Assembly: GCA_918807975.1 (NCBI GenBank)
Contig: OU964929.1
Coordinates: forward strand, 9,937,197 to 10,001,196
DNA from: Aplidium turbinatum
Lineage: Eukaryota; Chordata; Ascidiacea; Aplousobranchia; Polyclinidae
Direction: 5' to 3'
DNA: 64,000 nt
Shown: one piece after another, positions 11,801 to 26,800 of the stretch
Layout of the letters: the number at the start of each line of letters is the position of its first letter
How positions within the stretch are numbered: the first letter of the stretch is position 1
The notes under the pieces: model-generated
Told to the model about the DNA's origin: nothing
The model's input: only the letters and a program-made list of their open reading frames with translations
Database searches by the model: none
Made by a program: the position numbers and the translations under genes

Positions 11801-14800
11801 TCATAGCTTTGGCTAAGAGTCTACGATTTGTAGCCTACGAGGCATTTTATTGATTTTCTGTGACCATTTTTCGGAACAATTTAGTAGCAATTTATTACTG
11901 TATTTGTGTACGTCTATCAATTCACTTAGCAAAGTCTGGTCACGTTGATTAAATTTTTCCTCCTTTCAACTCATTTTTAAATTCTTTCATTACGCGTTTG
12001 GATCGGTTAGTCTTTTGTTTTAAATCATTGATGAATGCATTTGATTGAATTTTGATGAATGCGAAACAGCAGTACTGACTCATTTAACTACAGAAACGTA
12101 CACCACTGATGGGTACCAGACCTGTTCCTAGCTTTCAACCCACGATAGAACTAATTTCTGATTTCACGAAGAAAATTGTTGTGAAATTTTGTTATGAATA
12201 TTGCATAAAAGAGGTCAAGCCCATTGTGTAAAATTGGTGAAGTTTGAACAATGTTCATTGCTGCCTCAAAGCCATTGAAACTTTCACTCGAAACAGAATA
12301 ATTTTAGAAGAAAAGTTTTAGTTTTTCAGTAACTCCATATCTTCTGAATGACCTCATTTGCATGTTTCTTAAGCTGAAACGTCGGATTGCTAACCTAAAT
12401 AGTTTTTCCTTTTTGAAAATTTACTTTGACAAAGTTTATTTTTCCCACAGAAATAATAAGTAGTAATGTTTTTACGGGCTGCTCTGTTTTTTTTTTCACA
12501 TCGCCATGTTGCATGAACTTATAGGTTGGGATGAATGCGATTGCAACACAACAATACGTTGTAAGAAAACGTACGATACTGATCCTGAAGTTTGTATTCC
12601 ACGAAGTCACTTTTGCGATGGTTCACGGGATTGCCCCTTGGGAGAGGATGAGATAACACCCAGGTAAAAACAATAATAATAACGGCTCACACATGCATAT
12701 GGCAATACCAAGGGTATTTATGCTATAACGTCTGAAGAGTTTAAATCGATGTAAAGAGCACTGATTTGTTAGCTGTGTCAGACCATTTCTATTAAACTAT
12801 TTTCGATCTTCTTCTTGCGTTTGAGGCCGCCACAGATTACGTTGTTACATCCAGGCGCAGCAGCCAATGGATTGTGTATTCATCGAGCGTTGTTAGGTCC
12901 ACATGTCTATCTTGTGGTCGGTATACAGGACATTGATAGATAATGTGGTGTCATTGATAGATCGATAAGATCTCAATTTGGTTTCTTGTCAAGCTCGACA
13001 GAACCTAACATCCCGTTGCCTGCTTCTTAATGCCAATCAAAATATTGCAACAAGCCAGTGTTTGTGCAAAAACAACAGCAATGGAAATTATCTGATGTTG
13101 CTTTCCTAGCCCTGGTGTATCAGGTTTCCAATGTCCAGTAACCAAATTACGCCATACATCTTCTTGTATGCTCCCGACGGAATTCTTATGTGATGGGATA
13201 TCAGACTGCGACAATGGAATAGACGAATGCTTCTGCAATTCCACGGAATCAAACACAACTAGTTAGTACAACACTAAAGTTTTATCATCAATTTTGATTT
13301 TTGCCCATATCAGTTTATCAAAGCATAGCATACGCTAGAGCCAAACTAAGCTCTTACTAGTGGCATATAAAATGGAGGGCACTGGGTCATGACTTTCTCT
13401 TAAAAATTTGTTTAAATTAACGTTTTGGCTGGATTGGGATAGCAGCATTCGAAAAAAATTCTAAATCTTCTCAAAACATAATAAAATCTGCAATCATGGC
13501 CCAGTACCCATCCATTGTCCAATAACTAACTGTTCTATGTGAATCGCTAGTTGGTTTATACCTGAGCTGCTTGAGTAGCTATACGCTGTAAAGTATTTTC
13601 CCAATAAAACTGGCCCTATAAATTTGGAGTTTTCAAACCTGGCCAGTGGCCACTTTGCAATTTTAGCACAGTATTGCCATTTGTCAAATTTCATTATAAA
13701 ATTAACTGTTTAAATTTTATGTCAAAAGTTTTAAAAAATGTAGAAATATTTTTGGTTTAGTTCTAATGGTAATATTAATGTATTTTTTGATATGCTTATT
13801 TTGATTGATTTAATCTTTATCCTCGGAATGGGAAAGCTTCTTTGAGAGCTTAATTCTAGCAGTTTTGCATACTTGTACATAGTTTGGACCACTGATGCAG
13901 GCCCGGTCGCAAAATTTTTTTCCCACAAACTTTTCGTTACTTCGCATAGAGTTTTTGTTTATACCGTGTGAATGCAAACATTTTTCGTTGGCGTGTTTGG
14001 TTCATTGGTTTCGTCTTTTGCCTAATGTTCGTGAGGACATCGGTTCGACGCCAATCGAGGTTAATCTTTTTTCGTTTACGTGAATTATTGCGGTGCACAA
14101 AAACTTTTCAAAAAAAGTAAGGTTAGGTTTAATTCTCAGGGTTAGGGTTAATTCTTAATCAATTCGGAAAATCTAATCTTAATTTTGGACTAGTCACCAG
14201 AATCAATTTCTTTTCTCAACTTTTTCAAGCTTGACTAGACTAGGTGTCAGGCTACGTTTTTTTCAAGTTCAATGTTTAGATTTGGACCTGGAGGGCGAAA
14301 ATCGGCTGCTGTGAGGGCGAAAATCGGTAAAAACAGTTACGCGTGCTGCGCGGTAACCAGTAATGGCTACACTTACAGAAATATGCAAATGAGACAAAAG
14401 TTCGTGAAAAAAGAAAATCACGGCCCAGTCATCGAGATTGACACGGTAGAGTTTCCGCTTATTGTTGAAGTGTTGTTACCAGGGAATTATTTTATCTACT
14501 AAATGGTGTGGAATGGAGAGCATTTCTGAAATGCGTTGCTCAAGCGCACACGCCGATAATTAATCGAAGCAGCGCCGCTTGATCTTGAGTCAGTCGCGCA
14601 ACCACTAAACCAACAGGGCTGAAAAGTTTTGTATTTCTTTTACTTGAGAACGCATTTCAGTGAAATTCGGTCTTATTTTGTCTCGTGACGCATCAGAGCA
14701 CAAATGACGTCATTACCAGATACTGGATTACCCATCAGCTCGATCTTTAAAAGACATTTTAGAAATAACTTAAGTAAATCATACAGATAACATGTGATGA

Positions 14801-17800
14801 TAAAGAACTAATATAAGTTTATAAAACAATTAAAAAGTTTTGCGACATACAACAGCTATCAATTTTAGATTCAAGGGCGTAGTCAGGGAGGCAAAAAGGG
14901 AAATTGCTTCCTGTGTTACAGCATCGTTTGGCAGAGTTTTATTATTGATTTAGGCCAAAAGTAATCTCAAAATGCGTAATTTTTAGGTATTGTTTTCAGA
15001 ATTTTCTGGGGAAGGCCCATCAGACTCCTATCCGGGTGCTCCGTCTTCGCCAACTCGTTGCTGGGGTCACTGACAGTGCAATAATACTGATTTTCTCCCT
15101 CCCCTGAAATCTTGTGCTGGCTACGCCCCTATTTAGATCTATCTACTGTACTGTGAAACATCTTGCAAAATATAGTGCTGAAACCATCAATCAATATGAC
15201 TTTTTCTAAATTTGCATTTGATCAGACAAAATGGCTTCCTTGATAGCTCCAAAAACGTCCATGTGCATTCCTGCATAGCGCAAAAAATCTATCAACATTA
15301 GAAACTGACTGGAAAAAAGCTTGATCTGACGCATTGCCAATAAGGCATGGCATTGTCTCATGCTGGATATTATTAGCAAACGAGAGTAATCTACAAAACA
15401 ATGAACGCCCCCCAACAGAAAATCCTGACGTGCTATGCCACTGGCTACTACTTGAGTTTTTTTTAGCTTTCTCGGTTTGTTGTTACGCATTGTAACAGAT
15501 TATTATTGATATTTTTTTTTGTCAACTCATTGTTGCGACTTAGTGCAATGTTATGCTTTCAAAATCCTACACAATAAAAGCATAATTATTGAGTCATAGG
15601 CTACCCATAATCACCGTATTGCGTATTATCAACCGTATTGCGCAATATCAACCGTATTGCGCATTATCATTTGGTATTTAAGTTATTGTATGAAAGAAGA
15701 CTAAAACGTATTGTATTCCTGGTGTAAATGGTGAAAGGAAACAAACTTGCGCCATTTTTCGTGCGACCTTTTTGTATACTGAAGACAGTTTTGTATGTTT
15801 GGTGTGAATCTCGTTTATGCCTTTTTATACGTTTGTCATTCGAAAGCGCTTAATGTATTTTTAAAGCAACATTCTAATACATGTTCATAACAAAATTTAT
15901 TTCAAAAGTATACCTTCAAAATGCAACCAACTTTTCTGAAAAGTTATAATGATTTTAAGTAGAAAATGCGACCACCCATGATTGAATTTATTCATTGTGA
16001 AAATCTTTCCCTTTGGACCACGTAAGTTTCTTTGGGAGCATATCTCAACAAATTCTTATAGACCTACTTTTAAAGACCATAGCGCAGAGACTTATTTGAG
16101 GCACTGACGCAGGCCCCTTAGCGTTTTTTTTTCAGTGAACTTTCTGCATATTAATGGTAACTAAAGCCACTGCTGGTTACCTCGAAGTAATTATCTGGTT
16201 ACCTCGAAGGTTACCAACGCGCTAACCACTTGGCAGCCGTGGCCGAGTGGTTAGCGCGTTGGGCTCGTAGTCGAGAGCCTGCATGTTCGACTCCAGCCAC
16301 CCGCACTTGCTGTTGTTTCTCTGGGCAAGAAACTTTACGATAATTGCCTCTACCCAGTGATCGATTTCGAGTAATGGGTAGTACCAAATTTAAGTCATAA
16401 GTAGAGTAGACAACCGGAAACAGACATTGTCGTCGGCTGCAGCGTGGGTCAGGTGTATGTCGGAAGGCGTACACCGATGCATAGCGCTCAAGTCCGCTTT
16501 CCCGCAATGCAGGATAAAGATAAACAAACAAACAAACAAAAACAATTATACCTATTAGGCTATTGCCATTAAAAACTGTTGAACTGTGCTTCAAAAGTTT
16601 TAGAGCACTGAATAGAACACGATTCTCTAAAACTACAGTATTTTATGATTTGAGAATTACACATCTGTTTCATTTTGTTTCATTTTGATTCTTAAAATAT
16701 GATGCCAGGGATGCATAGAACGCAGGGATTCTATGAATTCCTGTATGATGCACATACAAGCAGCCTAGTTGCATTTCTTGGTGGCTTATCTTCTTATCAT
16801 GGCTGACTGGAAGCTCTTAATAAGAATTAGGTCAAATGCAAATAACCTGAATTGTTTACGTGGGAAAGTTCCAAAAACCATAGATATTTGCTGCATGCCT
16901 TTCTTCCATAAAAGCATTAGTAATATTCCTGTTTTATTGCAGCCATGCCACTGGAGCTTACGTGTGGTTAATATAAGTTTAATGCTTTAGTTAACAGCTT
17001 CTCGTCTCATTTTTCATAATATCTAGCTTGGGGGTGTAAAAATACAGGGCCTATTAGTCTGGTGATAAAAAGGGTTCAAACGAAGAAGCAAGAATACTGT
17101 GGCTTATTGGTCGTCCACTTAAGTGACGCAATGATTACGAAATCTACACAAAGTTCATATGCGCATTAGTTTGACACCGCTTAAAAGATTTGTGAGATTT
17201 GTGTAGCAAAATACCTGATGATTTAAAATAAGCATTTCAAACCAGTGACTTTAATATCTTTGTTCAATGGCTGATTTATGTTGTTTGGCCAGCTATGTAT
17301 AGAAAGTTCGAGACCCAATTACCGAGACTGAAAGAGTAACGTTTTCCGCTTATGGTCGAAGTGCAGTTGTCAGCAAATTATTCTATCCACTAAGTGCCAC
17401 TAAATAGAGAGCAGTTCTTGAAATCCGTTGCTGAAACTCACACCCCAAAAATCAAACCTGTACCGCGTGATCTATTTGTTTCTTTGCTCATAAAGTCGAG
17501 AATTTAACCAACTGTCCTAATGTGGTGGACAAAAAAGGTTTGAAAAAAAACTCCGGTTGTGAAGCTGCTTCGCAAAAGAAAACCTTGCTAAAATATCGCA
17601 AAATGTTATTTACCAAAGTTAATTTGATAAAGCAGCAAGGACGTTACCACTACGCTGCATTGCGTTATTATTTTGAGTTTATTTATTTAGTTATCACAAC
17701 CTGTTTTTAAAATGATTTGTGGTATGTATTTCTTGAAAAGGCGTCGAAGTTGATTAATTTTATATTTTTATTTTCAGCTTTTATCAACGACCGCTGTTTT

Positions 17801-20800
17801 CGTTGCCTTGATGGATCACTGGTAATTCCAAACAAAAAACGCTGTGACAACGTGTTCCATTGCAAAGATCTATCTGACGAGTGCTTGTGTCCAGATAGCC
17901 CAGAAGATCAAAAGATACCTAATATTTGCAAACAGATAAGAAAAGGTAGTATACATGCATTTTCTAATGTTTAATTTAATAATCTCTAGAGCAGTGGTTT
18001 TCAACCAGGGTTCCGCGGAACCCTAAGGTTCCGCCAGTAAGTCTACGGGTTTCGCAAGTTTACATTCAAATCCGAGCGTCTATTTTATTATTATATACAT
18101 ATTGTTTAAATATAATCAAATATTGATTAGGTTTGCCACTATTAATAAGTTTGCTACACTTTAACACGTTCGCTGCGATCCCGAATTTTTGTTGTTTTCT
18201 TGTGGTGCGATTACCTTTAACTTTCTGCTTTCCCGTCAAATTTCGTCGACATGTTTTCTTCGCTTCAAGGAGTTCTCATTAATCAAACGATGTTTTTTGC
18301 ATAAGGCAATTAAATTATTGAACAGGGGTTCCTCGAGCTTTTGGAATGTTTCATTGGGTTCCGTTCCACCAAAAAGGTTGAAAACCACTGCTCCAGAGTC
18401 TATCTAGAGGTAAAGTTTTTAACTTCAAAACTGTCTTTTCAATCAAGTCTTTATTTGAAAACCGGTCTTTTAGCCCTATATCCTCACATCTCCGGACAGC
18501 CACTTATCTGGTCCAAATCCGGTAAAGATTTGGGCAGATTTGTACTCGATCTAGGAAATATCTGGACCAGATAAAGTGGCTGTCTAAGTTCTGAGTCCTG
18601 ACCTATGTGGAAGACGGAGGCAGAGTTATTGTTTTCATAAGTCTTAGGCAATAATACATAAATGGAGTAGACCACACTATAAGTTTGGCTACAAAACTTG
18701 AGTTCAGGAAATAAAAACTCATTTCATAATTTGTTGAAAATTGCTGTTGTTCAAGGTGAAGGAGTTTGTAAAAGTGGTGAGATACTTTGCAAGAAAGATG
18801 ATTCAAGCGCCCCTGCTACATGTATCAATAAGACGAACGTGTGTGATGAAACGTACGATTGCCCTTTCCATGAAGATGAGTTGAATTGCGTTGCAAATGC
18901 CGCGGGAAACTTTAACTGCTCCGACGGGTTAACCTATATACCGATGGATCAACGGTGTGACAGTAAGTGTGGTTTTGAAACACATAAAGAGTGGCATTTT
19001 TTTTCTTAGCTTTAACTTATCTCACCAGAGAAAGTCGTATACTGTACAGTGTATAGTAGCATGATGATCGTTGTGGTGAAAAACAGATTCCATTTAGATG
19101 ATTTAAATGAGCAGAAATTGTGATCAGAGTAGCTTAATTTCAATCAGCGCAAGTTAAAGATCAAACTGAAACTTCTAATTTTGCCACCAAGGCTTCTGGT
19201 TATTCGGCTACATGCATTTACAATGAGCAATGATTAGGTTTGTAGTATGCAGTTTATTTTGTTAGTTTTTTGTAAAAGAACGTAGACTATTCTTTTCATG
19301 ATGTTTCTCGCGTTTGTGATGTGTATTGCACTGTAGATACCGGTGAACAATGCACCATATGACCTTCTCGTGGTCCCTCCCGTCAGTACCATATCTTTAA
19401 GAAAAAAGATATGCGAAGCAAAGCTTGTCACACTCGAGCAAACCAGGCCCAGGTTCAGCCCAGGGTGGATAGGGAAACGCCCTTCTCAGGGCGCGGCAGC
19501 TCCTCTGTCGAAAAGTACCGACAACCCACCGTACTGCAGCTGAACACCGAGGGCATTACGGCCAGCAAGCTCAGCATCATCGAGTATCTGGCCACAAAAC
19601 ATCAGGCCCTCGTTATTCTCCTCCAGGAGACCCACTGCACATCTGTAGATAAGTTGGTATTACCCAACTTCACACTCGCAGGCGCAACCATCAGCAGGAA
19701 ACACGGCCTCGCCACGTTTGTCCATGAGCAACTGAGCTGGACGCCAATAGACCAGTCCAGTGCCCAATCGAAGATAGAGTGGTTATGCATAGACATATCA
19801 GGCTATCACATCATCAATGTCTATAAGCCACCACCCTCACGCTTAACACCAACAGCCATCCCAGTGTTCCCCCAACCCAGCCTCTATGCTGGTGATTTTA
19901 ATTGCCACCACGTTGACTGGGGCTACAACACCACCAACACCGACGGAGAAAGCCTGGCCTCATGGTCAGCCAATAATAACCTCACCCTACTGCACGATCC
20001 CAAGGGTGCAGCGAGCTTCTTCTCTGGACGCTGGAACACTGGTACAAACCCCGATCTGGCTTTCGCAAGTGATGACCCCGATAATTGCCAACCGGACAGA
20101 CGTGTGCTAGAGAAGTTCCCCAGGTCCCAACATCGACCCTCGATTATCACGGCTCCAACGCTCATAATGCCTGTCCCGAGCAAGCCTGTTAATCGATGGA
20201 ACTTCAGAATGGCTAACTGGGAGTACTATAGCCTCCTCACCAATGAAGCCACACAGTATCTCCCATCCCCTCACACCAACAACGTGGAAGAAGCCTACCA
20301 GGACTTTTGTGATGCAATAACATCAGCGGCAAAACAATCCATCTCCCGCGGCCGACGAAAGACCTACATACCGTGCTGGGATAAGGAGTGCGAAAGCTTC
20401 TACTCCGACTTCCTCCACGCCCCTCAGGGCAATGACACCAACAGCTCAGCCACAGCTCTGCTGGCAAGGCTGGACTTAAAGAGGAAGGAGCGCTGGACAG
20501 AAGCCGTTGAATCAATCGACTTCACGCACTCCAGCCGCATAGCATGGAGTACACTGAACAACCTAACTGGCAGATCACGTGCCTCTCGTCAACAATGCCC
20601 CGTTTCAGCAAATTCCATCGCCTCACAACTTGTGGAGAACGGGAAATACAAATCGAAAGACCGTGAATCAGATAGATCCGTCTTGCAAGAAATGACGGAC
20701 CTCTGGAGGGTAACAACCCCAGACGGGGACAACATCTCGGGTGAGTTCACCCCGGAAGAATTTTCCGCCGCCCTCCAGCACATAAAACCAGGTAAAGCCC

Positions 20801-23800
20801 CGGGCCCTGACCACCTATGCCCGGAGTTGATACTCCATGCTGCTGCCTCCTTAAAGTCCTGGTTAAAAGACTTCCTTTCCTGCTGTTTGCGCCACCTGAG
20901 AATTCCCAGAATCTGGAGAAAAGCCCTTGTGGTTGCAGTCCCTAAGCCGAAGAAGCCCCCAGGGGACCCGAAGAGTTACCGTCCAATCTCACTGCTCTGC
21001 ATCCCCTTCAAGATTCTCGAAAGACTCATCTACGCCCGTGTCGAACCAATAATAGATCCGCAGCTCCCTCGTGAACAAGCTGGTTTCCGACACGGACGAT
21101 CAACCGTAGATCAGGTCACTCTTATGACCCAAGACATTGAGGACAGCTTCTCGGCTAAGAAGAAGGCTGGCGCCGTGTTTGTTGATCTCACGGCTGCCTA
21201 TGACACCGTATGGCATAGCGGCCTTACCTGCAAGTTACTCCGTCTGCTCCCTGACAGACACATGGTCCATATGATGATGGAACTTGTGCAAAACCGCAGT
21301 TTTACCCTCACAACCGGTAGCGGTCGTCGAAGCAGACTACGCCGACTTAAAAACGGCGTCCCACAGGGCTCAGTCTTGGCTCCTCTCCTGTTTAACATAT
21401 ACACCTACGACTTGCCCCCCACCAACTCCAGGAAATATGCTTACGCAGACGACCTGGCACTCCTGCACTCAGCAGGAAACTGGCAGTCAGTGGAGAGGAA
21501 CCTCAGCCAAGACATGCAAACACTATCAGCATACCTCCAGAAATGGAAGCTACAGCTCAGCAAGTCAAAGACAGTGTCGGCGGCCTTCCACCTTAACAAC
21601 CGGGAGGCACAGCGTGAGATAAACATCAAGATTGATGGGGAACGCCTGCCCTACTGTGCCGAACCTACATACCTCGGCATAACCCTGGACAGGTCACTCA
21701 CGTACCGCCGGCACTTGAAGTCACTGCGCAAAAAACTATCTACACGCGTCGCACTTTTGAGGCGATTGGCGGGTTCCGGCTGGGGAGCTGGTGCTAAAAC
21801 TCTTCGTACAGCTACCCTAGCCGTTGTTCATTCCACCGCTGAGTACTGCGCGCCGGTCTGGTGTCGTAGTTCTCACACCCACCAGATTGATACCGCCATC
21901 AACGACGCACTGCGTACTGTGACTGGATGCCTGCGTCCCACTCCAACGGACTGCCTACCCATCCTAGCAGGCATCCAACCCGCTGAGCTACGCCGTAAAG
22001 GAGCCACGATTTCTCTCGCTCGCCGCGCTTTGGACCCGGACCATCTCCTCCATGCAACATTCAAGAGACCACCACCTATAAAGCAGCAGCTGAAATCAAG
22101 ACGCTCCTTTGTGCCTGCCGCACAACAACTCCTTAAGAACGCAGAAGAACTTGGTTTAAGTGCGGCACACTGGACGAACCACATGTGGAACACGGAGTGG
22201 CAAAATCACACCTCCACGCTCCGTGACTTCATACCCGACGCCGATCCCCGTCCACCAGGGATGTCCCTCGCAAGGCTTGCGTGGGTCAGGCTTTACCGCC
22301 TGCGAACTGGCGTCGGCCGCTTTCGTTCGGACATGCACAAGTGGGGCCTGGCTCCTTCATCATAATGCGAGTGTGGTGCCACGGAACAGACCGCAGACCA
22401 TGTCATCCACCACTGCCTAACCCACCGGCCTCCACACGGTGCGCATGGTCTGAGAATCCTGGACGACGAGACTGCTGAGTGGCTGAAGATTTCCTGCCCT
22501 CCAATCTAGCCTGGAAAGATCGCTCATACGCCATCATCATCACCATTATGATTGCATGATACAAACAATTGTGCTTCTCAAACGTCTGTTGTTCATTGAA
22601 ATATTCAAATTATGTACCGGTAGCACAGTTTGTGAAAGAAATTTGGTGTAATTAGGAAATTCACTTGAAAATCATCGTCCACATACAATATATTAATGCC
22701 ATTTTTTCACGACAATCACACACAGTAAAAAGTCTCACCAATTTGTTACAACTCAACACACATACATTTTATTCACTATTTAAGTTACTATTTGGTGCTC
22801 TGGTTTATAATGTTGCACATGAGATCACTTATACATAACCTAACCTACAAACATTTCATGACATTGTGTGATACAAATTTCAAACGCATCAACTTCAGAA
22901 GCGCTATACGATTGATATAGTACAAACATAGCATAGTACGGTATTATCAACTTCGCAATAGATTGAGCTTCGTTTTTGTTGAAACCAGGATTTCGTGGCT
23001 CAGTTGAAGGTTATACAATAAATTGAGTTTCGATTTCATTTGTCATAGTACATGACTATAGGGAACTGTGTTCTGAAAGCTAGTGCAAACTGCTATACTA
23101 TCACAGCGAACACGCAGCATCAGGCTAAAACAGGTCGTTTGTATCTACATTTGTGAATTATCAACATTGTTCAGACTGTAGCCTCCTTGCAGAAAACATT
23201 ATTTAATTGTGAAAGTCTTTACATTTCTGTTTTAATAGATTACCCAGATTGTGGTGATGGATCGGACGAGGAATCATGCAACATCGAGTTGTTCCAGTGT
23301 CATGAATTATATGTTCAACGCCCCGATTCTACTGATCCACGGATATTTAATTCTTCACAAATAAGTCAGTTTTTATAGAATGGATTAACGTAAAATTATC
23401 TCAATCTTGGTTTTATTGCAAATTTATTTTTCTACCTAGCCCGGTTACTCACTGTTTATGCATTTTGTATGAGATGACGTATGACATAGGATGCATTTAT
23501 AAGATGTCTCGAAAAAGCTATAAAGGTTTGGGAAATGTGTGTGCAAAGTCCTCACCATTTAAACTATTTGTTGATGACACGATAAGTTTTTTTCCTTTAT
23601 TTGCACTTTCTCTATCTGTGAAGGCATTAGACATTTCCATTCATGCCACCGAATAAGTGGTGCAATAGTGAGGAGCCCAGCCTCATGGGCGAAACACCGT
23701 GTCTATTGCTGTCACTTCTTGCTACAATCGGCTGCCGAAAAACACATAATTAATTGGAGAGTCTTAATTGCTATTGCTAGCGTGGAGACGACACCGTAAT

Positions 23801-26800
23801 GGTCATCGAATTGCAATTGCTCGCTGGTTTAGTAGGGACTCAGCCTTGTATTGACTGCCAAAAAGCTTTTTACGTATGATGGCCTATGCTCTCGTATCTT
23901 TTTCACCCATGTCTAGAGCAGTGATGGAACACCGCAAAAATGCACTGAAGATAAGCCATTAGCGAACGCTTTTTATTGGTGTGTCTTGCCAAAGACACAG
24001 CCACATGTTCTTGAGTGGTCTCTAACCAGCGTCCTTTCGAATGCCGTCCCAGGCTCTCATTACTCTGCCATGCAGCCAACGACGCTTTTTGATTAAAAAC
24101 AATAACAACGCTTTTTAGTTTAGCCTAAAATCGTGCGAGTCTCTCTGTTCAACTGCATGCCTTCAATACATTTGGCTTTCTTGCCACACTTAATTGTCGT
24201 GTTATCAATGTTTGGCATCATATGTGTATGGGGAAAAGTTGTTTTTGGGGCTTTGAAAATATCTTTTGCCAAATCCGGATATTCATGCCCAAACAATTTT
24301 TGCGACGCATACTCTACCTCCAACTTCCCACTGTTACTAGTAGTCAAACACATAATATAAAAGTAGCCTACTTTGTCAAATACTTGACTCTGAATTAAAC
24401 ATTAGGGTAACAGAAAATTACCCAAGTTATAAAAAGGTAGGTTTTGATATAACTGCAGTTGAATTGTTTGATGTGTTTCTTAAAATCAGCAGGAGAAAGA
24501 TGTTCTGCTTTTGTTGCATATTTCTGTGTGTTGTCTCGTAGCAATTAAGCATATAGCCTACCTAAAATGGTATCTGGATTACTGGCTGGTTTTGAGAAAT
24601 TAAAAAAAAAATTGGACCTCAGTACTTTTCTTGCATAAGTTTGACTTTTGAACGATGCCAGTTTGCTATAGAGAACTTAAGTAGCCTATCTACAACTGTC
24701 ATCTGAAAAATTTTAGTAGGTAACTTGGGACTGCAAAAGTACTTCAAAACAAGCAATAACTCAGTTTTGTCCAAAATGTGACTGAGAAAATGTTCGTAAT
24801 CAGCTCTTCAATGTTGCTGTTAGGCCTACTACAAAGTAATGTATATAATATCATGATCACTTAAATCGGTAGGTTATAACCTTTTTCCTTGTTGAGATCA
24901 CCTTAAAATCAATAATTCTGGCACCCCTCCTAAAATGCCTAAAACGTAACCAGTCACCAACGATTCAGAATGTTGGTTGAAGGCCGGTTAATAAATAGGC
25001 TACAGGTTCTTACGCCATTTTTATAACTATAATCCTAACTTAATGATTCAGCATCCACGCTCTCCCGCGGAAGAGGGATCGCATCCCTTAGGAGTGCGCG
25101 TGCATTCCTAATTTAAACCTATAATATTTTGCTAATATTTATTATCATGATCATTCTTAACATTTACTTTAAGTCTTCATTTCAACGTCCAGTTACTTTT
25201 CTTTGTCTCTCATTCCAAGTCTGTTCGAAAACGACTGTGGTCTGGTCTCAAAACAATTCTACAAAACAGAAAAAGGTTGTAAATGTAATTTATGAACCGT
25301 CCAATATCATATCTCCAGTATTTGACGTCAACCGCCCCCGGTATACAACTAAATGTGACGGAATAGCAAACTGTGAAAGTTCGGAAGACGAATGCAACGC
25401 GACGCTTTGTCCATTGCCTTTACCTGATTATTGCTACAATGTTCGGCATTCTTGTGCATTCACGTAAGTTGCTTTATAATGCAAGCAAATTAGTATGGAA
25501 CGTCGTAGAGGCTAATAAATGCTAACTAGTTGAAAATTGTGACTATTTTAGTTTCGTACACAAGGGAAAAGGATAGGGCTATGTTATTGCAACATCAAGA
25601 TGCCATATGTTTTGATCTTTTTCGCTCTTGATTTTATTTATTTTACCTCAAGAAAAAAGATAAAAAACAATACGGTGGTATTGCATTGCGTGTTCATAAG
25701 CGCTTGGCATTGCATAATGCGCACCTTATCTAGTAAATATCTACTTTGGTAGCGAACAAAACTTTTAAAATCTTTATTGTCTTCCTTTAGGTACATCTTT
25801 AATGATATTGTGGCATAGAAAAAATTAAAAACGATTTTTCTAAAAAGTTTTTTTTCAGTTGTAATGTCTCAAAGAAGGCATTGATTGGGAAAGAAGTTTG
25901 CGACCAAATGCCGGACTGCAATCCTACCGAACCCCCAAAATCTGATGACGAGTTGAATTGCCCAAACAAGTAAACATAAAAATTATGTAAACTCTAAGCC
26001 CTTCAAAGGAATAAAGCTACAAAACATACGTTACTGCAAAATCTGTTTCATTCTATGAATAACGAAAGCACACATGTTTGGCTAAGCTTTTACCTTCCGA
26101 AGGGTGTTGAACTGTTGAATTTTTTATTTTTAACTCAGATAACCACGCGGTCTTTTCGCCGCTTTATTGTATTATCTGCTACGGTAGGACACTACTAGTG
26201 CGAACGCTGTCATATAACGGATTCAAAAATGAAATACTGTAATTAGTTAGCTGTTGTCTCCATTGCGCCCAAGAAAAAATCAAATTTTCGTGTATTTTTC
26301 TCCCAACTTGTAGTACAGGTAGCCTACAGTTCACACAGAATAATGTTTGTATCTATTACGTACGAACTAAACAACACAGAATAGTTAGCAGTACAATTTG
26401 TTGCAAAATTGTAGCATTTGGCTAAAGAGTCAATTGAATATTTTGTGTTCATTTTTTTTACAAATATTGTTTATTTCACTATTGTATTTGTCAATCTTTT
26501 TTTGTTTATAACGCAAGATTTTACTGCGAAGACAAAGGAGCAACTAGGCTTCCAATTCACATTCCTGAGTCAGCCAAATGCAATAACGTCTCAGACTGTT
26601 TCGACGAAAGCGATGAGATGAATTGTACCAGTAAAACTCATTTTTATTGCGAACCCGGTACTATACCGCGCTACTTGCCCCGATACAAGGTGAGGTAACT
26701 TATACTTTACAGTACTAGCACTATTAAACTAAACAAAAGTTTAAGCGTAAGGCCTGTGGTCTCAAACCTAGCCTATTCTTGTTTCTTTGCATTACGATTT

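Noticed and set aside
13960-14065. tRNA-like sequence with GGTTCGACGCC and TTGGCG/CGCCAA pairing
   Set aside because: The arms cannot be placed in a consistent cloverleaf; it is part of the 513-bp MITE.
15206-15490. 94-codon minus-strand frame starting MRNNKPRKLKKTQ
   Set aside because: No recognisable domain, no splice partners, and it lies in gene 1 intron 5. Could be a transposon remnant; evidence too thin to list.
16211-16594. 127-codon open frame on the minus strand
   Set aside because: It lies antisense over SINE D and is fully explained by it.
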